Positions 51,401 through 57,818 of a DNA stretch of 60,257 nucleotides are shown in pieces. The notes beneath the pieces are model-generated. The model did not search any database. It worked only from the letters and a program-made list of their open reading frames with translations, and had not been told where the DNA came from. Source of the DNA: Pelagibacterales bacterium SAG-MED50 (lineage in GTDB: Bacteria > Pseudomonadota > Alphaproteobacteria > Pelagibacterales > Pelagibacteraceae); contig JACWER010000002.1 of assembly GCA_014653385.1 (NCBI GenBank), positions 1 to 60,257 of the forward strand, written 5' to 3'. Made by a program: the position numbers and the translations under genes. The number at the start of each line of letters is the position of its first letter. Position 1 is the stretch's first letter.

Positions 51401-51982
51401 ATGAAGAGATTGATAATAATTTTGATTTTAACGTTAAATTTTCAATCCTTGACTAAGGCTGATGATATTAGAGACTTTGAGATTGAAGGGATGAGTATTG
51501 GGGATAGTGCTTTGGACTATTTTAGTAAATCTACCTTGGATAAGGGAAAAGAATTATCATGGTATGATACAAAAATATTTACACCAATAAGAGACATCAT
51601 GTTAACTAACTCTAAAATTTATGAAAGTTATCAGATTGTAATCAAAACTGGTGATAAAAATTATAAAATACAAGGAATAGAAGGTTTCATTTTTTATAGA
51701 AATAATGATTTTGATAAATGTCTTTCACAATTAGATAGTATATCTAATGATATTAAGAAATTATTTACCAAAATTAATAGTAGTGGCAAACAAACTTATA
51801 AACATTCATACGATAAGTCTGGCAAAACTTTAGTAACAGCAATACATCTGACATTAAAGAATGGTGATGAAGTAAGAGTTAATTGTGTTGATTGGGCAAA
51901 AAAGTATAGTTTTTTAGATCAACTCAGAATAAGTATTTTTACAAAAGAATATGCTAAATTTTTAGAAACCGCATACAATTAA
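51401..51982 (+). CDS. Exported array paralogue 5
   Basis: 193 residues. The signal peptide is identical in DNA and protein to that of paralogue 2, within a 79-nt identical run at 51393-51471. After DDIRDFEIEGMSIGDSALDY the two proteins diverge. The cysteines are in FDKCLSQLDS and RVNCVDWAKK, the glycine motif is YDKSGKT and the end is TKEYAKFLETAYN. Paralogue 6 begins 2 nt after the stop, so they are co-transcribed. Confidence 0.85.
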   Translation: MKRLIIILILTLNFQSLTKADDIRDFEIEGMSIGDSALDYFSKSTLDKGKELSWYDTKIFTPIRDIMLTNSKIYESYQIVIKTGDKNYKIQGIEGFIFYRNNDFDKCLSQLDSISNDIKKLFTKINSSGKQTYKHSYDKSGKTLVTAIHLTLKNGDEVRVNCVDWAKKYSFLDQLRISIFTKEYAKFLETAYN

Positions 51983-51984
51983 TC

Positions 51985-52566
51985 ATGAATAGATTTATAC
52001 TAATTCTTATCTTAACGTTAAATTTCCAGTCATGGACCGTGGCTGATGATATCAGAGACTTTCAGATAGAGGGGATGAGTATTGGAGATAGTTTGTTAAA
52101 ATTTTATGATATACAAAAATTAGATAAAATCAAAAAGACTAATGATTTTAAAAAAAAAATACATAATAAATATTGTGATGACACAAAAAGTAATAACTAT
52201 TTTCATATTTGTATATTTACTTTAAAAAAAGATAAAAAATTTAAAATAGAGTCTATTGCTGGATTTATTGATTGTAAAAATGACATAAGTTTTTGTTATA
52301 AAAAACAAAAAGAAATAGATAAAAGTATTAAAAAACTTTTTCAAAGTGCAAAAAGAGATGTTTATGAATATAAACATTCAGGAGACAAAACTGGAAATAC
52401 TAAAGAGAAAGATATAGTTTATTTATTAAAATCTAAAGCAGAAGTTGGGACAGCAGTAATAGACTATGGAATAGAATGGACAAACGATGAAGGTAGACAA
52501 GATCATTTGCAAGTATTTGTTGACTCAAAAAAATATGCAAAATTTTTAAAAACATCCGCTTGGTAA
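51985..52566 (+). CDS. Exported array paralogue 6
   Basis: 193 residues, second gene of the unit headed by cassette D, without its own leader. Signal peptide MNRFILILILTLNFQSWTVA, core block DDIRDFQIEGMSIGDSLLKF. It has extra cysteines in the middle (HNKYCDD, FHICIF, FIDCKND, ISFCYKK) but lacks the usual cysteine of the DW motif (GIEWTND), so its disulfide pattern must differ. Glycine motif GDKTGNT. Confidence 0.85.
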   Translation: MNRFILILILTLNFQSWTVADDIRDFQIEGMSIGDSLLKFYDIQKLDKIKKTNDFKKKIHNKYCDDTKSNNYFHICIFTLKKDKKFKIESIAGFIDCKNDISFCYKKQKEIDKSIKKLFQSAKRDVYEYKHSGDKTGNTKEKDIVYLLKSKAEVGTAVIDYGIEWTNDEGRQDHLQVFVDSKKYAKFLKTSAW

Positions 52567-52580
52567 AATCACTTATAATC

Positions 52581-52616
52581 TTGACGCACTTAAGACACAG
52601 TGAGAAAGTGTTTAAT
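52581..52616 (+). repeat. Array leader E (no hairpin part)
   Basis: Only the 36-nt leader is present, starting TTGACGCACTTAAGACACAG 14 nt after the stop of paralogue 6 and ending at the ATG of paralogue 7. The hairpin and central part of the cassette are missing. Confidence 0.85.
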
Positions 52617-53219
52617 ATGATGAGATTATTACTTTTTCTTATTTTAACGTTCAGCTGTCATTCATTCACTAAGGCTGATGATATCAAAGACTTTCAAATT
52701 GATGGTTATTCACTTAATGAAAGTTTATTGAATTATTATTCTAAAGAAGATCTTAAAGCTAATTGGAAACACGAAAAAAATGGTTATGGATTTAAAAGCA
52801 AGAAATATTTCAAATTTGCATTTGAAATTAAAGATAGAGGATTATATGAAAGAAATATAATTATCTATACACTGCGTAAAGATAAAAAATATAAAATACA
52901 ATCAATTACTGCTTTTGCTTATTATCCAAACAAAATAGACAAATGTTATGATGTTCAATTAACATTATCTAAAGACTTCGAAACAGTTTTTCCAAATACA
53001 AAAAAAGAAATTTTCGAATATAACAACAAACATGATCCACATGGACAGAGTACAGAAAAAGATATTATTTTTATTTTTGATGACGGTAGTGAAGCAGGAA
53101 TTGCATGCTTAGACTGGGGTAAAAAATATACGAAACAAAATAACTCAGAAGATCATATGCAAGTATTTCTAGATACCAAAGGTTATGCTGATTGGTTAAA
53201 AGGACCAGCTTATAAGTAA
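52617..53219 (+). CDS. Exported array paralogue 7, most divergent core block
   Basis: 200 residues from the ATG at 52617 (a second ATG follows directly). The signal peptide MMRLLLFLILTFSCHSFTKA contains a cysteine in an SCHS context that does not fit a normal lipobox. The core block is the most altered of the array (DDIKDFQIDGYSLNESLLNY). The cysteines are in IDKCYDVQ and IACLDWGKK, and the glycine motif reads HDPHGQS. It is followed 7 nt later by a TolA-like gene in the same unit. Confidence 0.85.
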   Translation: MMRLLLFLILTFSCHSFTKADDIKDFQIDGYSLNESLLNYYSKEDLKANWKHEKNGYGFKSKKYFKFAFEIKDRGLYERNIIIYTLRKDKKYKIQSITAFAYYPNKIDKCYDVQLTLSKDFETVFPNTKKEIFEYNNKHDPHGQSTEKDIIFIFDDGSEAGIACLDWGKKYTKQNNSEDHMQVFLDTKGYADWLKGPAYK

Positions 53220-53226
53220 TTAAAAA

Positions 53227-53775
53227 ATGAAAAAACTTTTAGAGATTGTGGTTCTAGGTTTTTTATTGATAAATAATGCTAATGCAGGCAGCATTGTAGA
53301 AGAGTTAACTAAGTTGACTGATTTATATAAAGCAGGTTTAATTACAAAAGAAGAATTTTCCAAATCTAAATCAATTTTATTAAAAACTGAAATAAATGAA
53401 ATATTAACAAATTCAGAAGATAAAGTTGAAGAAAAAGAAGAAAATATTATCACTCCAGGTCTTACTTTGGGCGAGGAGGATGCTCTAAAAGCACAAATTT
53501 TTGGATGTTGGAGTATTCCGTTGGGCTTACCATATAATGAAAACTTATTGGTAAGAGTAAGATTAAATTTAAGAAAAGATGGAACAATTATAAAAGCTGA
53601 AATACTAGATCATGAAAGATTAAATATACCTGGCCAAGGTTATTACAAAGTATTAGCTGAAAGTGCCTTAAGAGCAGTTAAATTATGTCAACCATTAAAA
53701 GTTCCAAGTACTGGATATGAAAGCTGGAAAGAATTAATATTAAATTTTGATGCAAGAGAAATGTTGGAAGGATAA
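53227..53775 (+). CDS. Exported SHOCT plus TolA-C-like domain protein
   Basis: 182 residues: signal peptide (to NANA), then a SHOCT-like segment LTDLYKAGLITKEEFSKSKS, an acidic linker, and a C-terminal domain resembling the periplasmic domain III of alphaproteobacterial TolA/TonB-type proteins. Markers are AQIFGCWSIPLGLPYNENLL, VRVRLNLRKDGTI, AESALRAVKLCQP and KELILNFDAREML. The two cysteines match the disulfide positions of that domain. There is no long helical stalk or TolA-style anchor, so it is not the normal tolA. It may bind the outer envelope or peptidoglycan-side partners of the array proteins. Confidence 0.75.
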   Translation: MKKLLEIVVLGFLLINNANAGSIVEELTKLTDLYKAGLITKEEFSKSKSILLKTEINEILTNSEDKVEEKEENIITPGLTLGEEDALKAQIFGCWSIPLGLPYNENLLVRVRLNLRKDGTIIKAEILDHERLNIPGQGYYKVLAESALRAVKLCQPLKVPSTGYESWKELILNFDAREMLEG

Positions 53776-53800
53776 CTAAATAACATTTAGATTAATCTAC

Positions 53801-53820
53801 AAATCTGACCACACATAAGA
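53801..53820 (+). repeat. Decayed remnant of the array leader
   Basis: AAATCTGACCACACATAAGA matches the start of the leader (AAATCTTGACACACATAAGA) apart from one lost T and one extra C. The rest of the leader is not recognisable and no start codon follows. It lies 80 nt before intact leader F. Confidence 0.6.
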
Positions 53821-53880
53821 TCAAAAAATTGCTTAAGCTCAAATAAACAAATATTATCAACACTAGTTGAAAAAAATTTC

Positions 53881-53921
53881 AAATCTTGACACACATACGT
53901 CACAGTGAGAAAGTGTTAGTT
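53881..53921 (+). repeat. Array leader F (no hairpin part)
   Basis: The leader begins AAATCTTGACACACATACGT and runs to the ATG at 53922, with TTG at 53886. The preceding 100 nt of spacer hold only the decayed copy and no hairpin. It heads a three-gene unit (53922-55631). Confidence 0.85.
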
Positions 53922-54518
53922 ATGAGGGTATTTTTATCAGTACTTCTTTTAATCTTTAGTCTTCAATCCTGGACCATGGCTGATGATATTAGAGACTTTG
54001 AGATTGAAGGGATGAGTATTGGGGATAGTTTGTTAGATCATTTTAAAGTTAAAACAATTAAATCTGCACGGAAGTACAAATATAAAAATGATAATTTTTA
54101 TAGCATAGATATATGGAGTAATAAATTTAATCAATATTCAGCTATTCAATTTCATTTAAAAAAAAATGATAAAAAATATATTATACAAGGTCTTAGTGGG
54201 ACTTTAATTTTTGGAAAATTAGGTATTTATGACTCAAAATCCCAATTTGAATGTAAAAATAAAAAAAAATTAATAATGAATTCTGTTAGCAGCCTTTTTC
54301 CAAATGCTGACGTTCAAAGTTTTGATGATGTAAATAGTGATGATGGATATGGACAAAAAGCATTAAGATCAGAAACGTATTATATATTAGATTTTGGTGA
54401 AGTCTGGATTCAATGTGTAACGTGGGGGAAGATAACTAAAAAAAAAGAAAACCTTTACGATAATCTTAGATTTACTTTATTAACACCTGGATTCATCAAA
54501 TTTATGAATAGCTTATAA
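53922..54518 (+). CDS. Exported array paralogue 8
   Basis: 198 residues; signal peptide MRVFLSVLLLIFSLQSWTMA and core block DDIRDFEIEGMSIGDSLLDH. The DNA for signal peptide end plus core block is 81/86 identical to paralogue 9. The cysteines are in QFECKNKKK and WIQCVTWGK. The glycine motif is altered to DDGYGQK, and the C-terminus ends early (FIKFMNSL). About 55 nt of AT-rich spacer precede the next gene. Confidence 0.85.
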   Translation: MRVFLSVLLLIFSLQSWTMADDIRDFEIEGMSIGDSLLDHFKVKTIKSARKYKYKNDNFYSIDIWSNKFNQYSAIQFHLKKNDKKYIIQGLSGTLIFGKLGIYDSKSQFECKNKKKLIMNSVSSLFPNADVQSFDDVNSDDGYGQKALRSETYYILDFGEVWIQCVTWGKITKKKENLYDNLRFTLLTPGFIKFMNSL

Positions 54519-54573
54519 TTAATCTTTAAAATGATATTAAAAAAATAGAATAAATATTAAATAAAAATTTATT

Positions 54574-55020
54574 ATGAAGAAATTATTATTAATTCTTATT
54601 TTAACGTTTAGCATTCTACCATTATCTAAGGCAGATGATATAAAAGTTATAAACAATAAAACTTATTGTGGATTTCTTAAATATGATTCAGGTGCTGTTT
54701 TCAGAATTCAAACAACCTTTAGAATAAATGAGGAAAATCTTGTTTGGGGCAATTACTTATTAGAGAATTATGATAGGGACGAGTCTAAAGAAACTTTTGG
54801 TGACGGAGAAGTCTATGATGGTAATTTTTATAAAGGAAAATTTGATTTAAAAAATAAGAATAAATTTTTAAAAATTTTGTGGATAGATGACTTTGGTGAT
54901 GGTTATCTAAATGCTAATTTTTCATCAGATTTTACTGAATTTAATGGAGAATTTGGTTTAACCTCTAGGGATGGTGAATGGTCTTGGGATGGAAAAATTT
55001 GTGAATTGGTATCGGAATGA
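54574..55020 (+). CDS. Exported protein with array-type signal peptide and unrelated mature domain
   Basis: Not recognised as a known family. The 148-residue protein has an array-like signal peptide (MKKLLLILILTFSILPLSKA) and starts DDIK, but the rest does not follow the paralogue pattern. The mature part looks beta-rich and acidic (NKTYCGFLKYDSGAVF, GDGEVYDGNFYKGKFD, SRDGEWSWDGKICELV), with two cysteines near its ends. Weak resemblance of DGxxYDGNFYKG to MORN-type repeats is noted but not convincing. It overlaps paralogue 9 by 4 nt. Confidence 0.8.
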   Translation: MKKLLLILILTFSILPLSKADDIKVINNKTYCGFLKYDSGAVFRIQTTFRINEENLVWGNYLLENYDRDESKETFGDGEVYDGNFYKGKFDLKNKNKFLKILWIDDFGDGYLNANFSSDFTEFNGEFGLTSRDGEWSWDGKICELVSE

Positions 55021-55631
55021 ACTTAAATAGATTAACTATATTAATATTTTTAATAATCTTTAGTCTTAAATCCTGGACCATGGCTGATGATATCAGAGAC
55101 TTCGAGATTGAAGGTATGAGTATTGGTGATAGTTTGTTAAATTATCTTAGCAAAAGTGAGATACAAAATTCGTTTAATGGAACAAAAAATCATTATACCT
55201 GGCTAAAAGAACCATTAAAATTCAGAGAAGCTTATTTATATGGAAGAAATTCAAAATTTCAGACTTATAAAAATGTATCTTTTATGGTTAATCCAAAGGA
55301 TCCTAAATACAAAATTTTATTTATTAGAGGTATGAAAGATTTTATTAATGACATTAACACTTGTTTAAAAACAAGATCTGAAATCTCAAAAAATATTGAA
55401 ATGATATTTCCAAAATTTAAAAAAAGAAATGAAGATTTTAAAAGTAGTTTAGATAAATCTGGAAAAAGTTATTATAAACAAATTGTCTATACATTTGTTA
55501 GTGGTGATGAAATTTTGATATCATGCAACGATTGGAATGAAAAAATCAGATTAAAGAATAATTGGACAGAGGGACTCTCAGTGGCAATTCAAAAAAAAGA
55601 AATTGCTGATTGGTGGTTGGAAAAAAAATAA
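55017..55631 (+). CDS. Exported array paralogue 9
   Basis: 204 residues, translationally coupled to the previous gene (ATGA overlap) and without a leader. The signal peptide ends KSWTMA, and the core block is DDIRDFEIEGMSIGDSLLNY. The cysteines are in INTCLKTRS and LISCNDWNEK; the glycine motif is LDKSGKS. Four of the five base differences from paralogue 8 in the 86-nt shared block are synonymous. The hairpin of cassette G begins 2 nt after the stop. Confidence 0.85.
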   Translation: MNLNRLTILIFLIIFSLKSWTMADDIRDFEIEGMSIGDSLLNYLSKSEIQNSFNGTKNHYTWLKEPLKFREAYLYGRNSKFQTYKNVSFMVNPKDPKYKILFIRGMKDFINDINTCLKTRSEISKNIEMIFPKFKKRNEDFKSSLDKSGKSYYKQIVYTFVSGDEILISCNDWNEKIRLKNNWTEGLSVAIQKKEIADWWLEKK

Positions 55632-55745
55632 TTACCGCAGGACTCATAAGTCCGCGGTCACTAATCACAATCAACTACCTGTTTACTTGATTTCAACTTA
55701 CTAGAAATATTGACACACATACGACGCAGTGAGAAAGTGTTTATT
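55632..55745 (+). repeat. Array intergenic cassette G (best-formed hairpin plus leader)
   Basis: The hairpin at 55634-55656 pairs CCGC-A-GGACT with AGTCC-GCGG around loop CATA: nine base pairs with one bulged A. No T-run follows. The leader starts at TTG 55710 (TTGACACACATACGACGCAG). The whole spacer is 114 nt and abuts both flanking genes. Confidence 0.9.
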
Positions 55746-56318
55746 ATGAAAAGATTATTGCTTATTCTTATATTAACGATCAGCTTCCAGTCATGGATCA
55801 AAGCAGATGATATTAGGGATTTTCAGATAGAGGGGATGAGTATTGGGGATAGTCTATTAGATTTTTATAGTAAAAAAAAAATAAATAAATTTTATAACTA
55901 TGATGATTTACCTTCTGATATGAAATTTAGAATTGCTGATGATGAAAAAAAGATAGGTCAATATGATGGATTACAATTTTTTTATAAACCTAAAGATAAA
56001 AAATTTTTAATTTATAGTATTGCTGGACACGTTTATTGTTCCTCTAAAAAGAAATGCAATAAAATTTTAGAACAAATTAAGTCAGATATGTCAAGTTTTT
56101 TAAAAGACGGTAAATTTAAAAAAGGTACTTATAAACTTTTTGATGATAAGTCAGGTAAAAGTATTTCAACTGGTTATCATCTTGAAGTAAATGGAGGAAC
56201 AATTGAAATTGAACATATGGATTGGTCAAAAAATATGCAGTGGGATGATAATGTATCTGTTTCATTAAATACAAATGAAGTAATCGATTGGATGAATAGC
56301 AATTATGGAGCTAATTAA
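55746..56318 (+). CDS. Exported array paralogue 10
   Basis: 190 residues; signal peptide MKRLLLILILTISFQSWIKA and core block DDIRDFQIEGMSIGDSLLDF. It has two cysteines close together (VYCSSKKKCNKI), but the DW motif lacks its cysteine (IEHMDWSKN), so the usual long-range disulfide cannot form. Glycine motif DDKSGKS. First of a two-gene unit with paralogue 11. Confidence 0.85.
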   Translation: MKRLLLILILTISFQSWIKADDIRDFQIEGMSIGDSLLDFYSKKKINKFYNYDDLPSDMKFRIADDEKKIGQYDGLQFFYKPKDKKFLIYSIAGHVYCSSKKKCNKILEQIKSDMSSFLKDGKFKKGTYKLFDDKSGKSISTGYHLEVNGGTIEIEHMDWSKNMQWDDNVSVSLNTNEVIDWMNSNYGAN

Positions 56319-56339
56319 ATTAGTCAGAATAATTTAATA

Positions 56340-56912
56340 ATGAAAATATTCATATCAGTTTTATTTTTAATTTTATATTTTAATTCTTCGACTAAAGCTG
56401 ATGATATCAGAGACTTTCAGATAGAAGGGATGAGTATTGGGGATAGTCTTTTAAATTATTACAATGAAAATGAAATTAATAACAACTATTCTAAAAGCAG
56501 AATTTTAAAAGGTACAAATTATAGTAGATCATGTTTTATAAAATCTAATTCAATCTATGAGAAGCTATGTATAGATTTTAAGAATGATACTAATAAAATT
56601 ATACACGGAGTACAGGGTGTAATAAGATATAAAAAGATAAATAATCCTGCTTGTTTAAATAAATTAAGAGAAATCGATAAAGAATTTTCAAATATTTTTA
56701 AAAATTTAGATAGAAAAGATTGGGGACTTTTAAAATTACCCCCTAGACCAGATGAAGATAGTTATTACCCAATAATCTATAAGTTTGCAGTTGGCTCTAA
56801 AGCACAGATTGGTTGTTATTTTTATAAGAAATATGATTCATCACATTTGAGAGTTGTGTTGTATACTAAAGAGATGAGTAAAATAATAAAAACAAAAGCA
56901 GCAAAGAAGTAA
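56340..56912 (+). CDS. Exported array paralogue 11
   Basis: 190 residues; signal peptide MKIFISVLFLILYFNSSTKA and core block DDIRDFQIEGMSIGDSLLNY. It has four mature cysteines (YSRSCFIKS, YEKLCIDF, NPACLNKL, IGCYFYKK). The usual DKSGKS motif is missing, replaced by a proline-rich LKLPPRPDEDS stretch, and DW is FY. It follows paralogue 10 by 21 nt without a leader. Confidence 0.85.
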   Translation: MKIFISVLFLILYFNSSTKADDIRDFQIEGMSIGDSLLNYYNENEINNNYSKSRILKGTNYSRSCFIKSNSIYEKLCIDFKNDTNKIIHGVQGVIRYKKINNPACLNKLREIDKEFSNIFKNLDRKDWGLLKLPPRPDEDSYYPIIYKFAVGSKAQIGCYFYKKYDSSHLRVVLYTKEMSKIIKTKAAKK

Positions 56913-57027
56913 AAGAGCGCAAGACTCATAAGCCCGCGGTCACTTTTCAAATACCTCTTCTATCGACCATTATTCAAACCTTCACTAAATCTTGACACAC
57001 ATACATCACAGTGAGAAAGTGTTTATT
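56913..57027 (+). repeat. Array intergenic cassette H (hairpin plus leader)
   Basis: The 115-nt spacer has its hairpin element at 56917-56943, with outer CGC/GCG pairs kept and two inner mismatches. The leader from TTG at 56992 reads TTGACACACATACATCACAG. It heads a unit whose first gene is not a normal family member. Confidence 0.88.
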
Positions 57028-57255
57028 ATGAAGAGATTGCTGCTAATTTTGATATTAACTTTTTGTTTTCAATCATTTGTTAACGCTGAACAAGGATGGA
57101 TAAAAAAAAAAGAAAAAAATAAATGGATAACAAAAAATGAAACTAAAAAAATTCAATGGATAACAAAAAAAAGTAAAGATGAAGATTTAGTATTTATAAC
57201 ATTATTGCCACTAATTTTTTTAACATTTTATATTAAAAGAATTTACAGTAAATGA
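57028..57255 (+). CDS. Small array-signal-peptide protein with WITK repeats and C-terminal membrane helix
   Basis: 75 residues. Leader and signal peptide (MKRLLLILILTFCFQSFVNA) are of the array type, but the mature part is different: three spaced tryptophan-lysine motifs (GWIKKKEK, KWITKNETKK, QWITKKSKDED) followed by a hydrophobic segment LVFITLLPLIFLTFYIKRIY. It may be a small inner-membrane protein with a basic periplasmic face. The WITKKS motif recurs just after the signal peptide of the gene at 58998. It overlaps paralogue 12 by 4 nt. Confidence 0.75.
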   Translation: MKRLLLILILTFCFQSFVNAEQGWIKKKEKNKWITKNETKKIQWITKKSKDEDLVFITLLPLIFLTFYIKRIYSK

Positions 57256-57818
57256 AGATACCACTTTTTATTTTTATCTTAACGTTTGTTTTTCAACACC
57301 AGATTAAAGCTGATGATATCATGGACTTTCAAATAGAAGGGATGAGTATCGGAGATAGTTTACTTGATTATTACACTTTAAAAAATATTAAAAGTAAAAA
57401 AAAACTATTTTATCCCAAAAGTAAGAAACATTATTTAATAGAATTTACTGATAATTTAGTCAAATATGATTCTATAGGAATTCATGTTAAAGAAAATGAC
57501 AATGACTTTAAAATTACCTCAATAAAAGGTGTTATTTTTTTTGAAAAAAAATTAAAAAAATGTAAAAAAAAAATGAAACAAATAGAAAAAGATGTTTCTA
57601 ATTTTTTAAATATTAAAAAAGAATTATATGAAGAAAAAAATTATCCTGATGATAGAGGTAAAGGGTACATCATAGAATTTCACCTATCTAATGACAGATT
57701 GAGAATTTGGTGTGTAGATTTCTTTAAAAAAGCTGAAAAATCAGGTAGTGTTGATAATTTAGCTCTTAGTATTGAACCACATGATTTTTCAAAATGGTTA
57801 AAAAATGAAGCATGGTAA
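57252..57818 (+). CDS. Exported array paralogue 12
   Basis: 188 residues; signal peptide MKIPLFIFILTFVFQHQIKA and core block DDIMDFQIEGMSIGDSLLDY. The cysteines are in LKKCKKKMK and RIWCVDFFKK, and the glycine motif is DDRGKGY. It resembles paralogue 4 in its LFYPKSKK segment. It is coupled to both neighbours by start/stop overlaps (ATGA before, 7 nt after). Confidence 0.85.
   Translation: MKIPLFIFILTFVFQHQIKADDIMDFQIEGMSIGDSLLDYYTLKNIKSKKKLFYPKSKKHYLIEFTDNLVKYDSIGIHVKENDNDFKITSIKGVIFFEKKLKKCKKKMKQIEKDVSNFLNIKKELYEEKNYPDDRGKGYIIEFHLSNDRLRIWCVDFFKKAEKSGSVDNLALSIEPHDFSKWLKNEAW

Noticed and set aside
52617..52676. Lipobox in paralogue 7 or paralogue 13 signal peptides
   Set aside because: The cysteines sit inside the signal peptide (SCHS, NCQS) several residues before the conserved KA cleavage site, without an L-[AS]-[GA]-C context.
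49230..57027. CRISPR-like spacing of a repeated 36-nt element
   Set aside because: The repeats are hundreds of bases apart, separated by genes, always directly before a start codon, and no cas genes are present.
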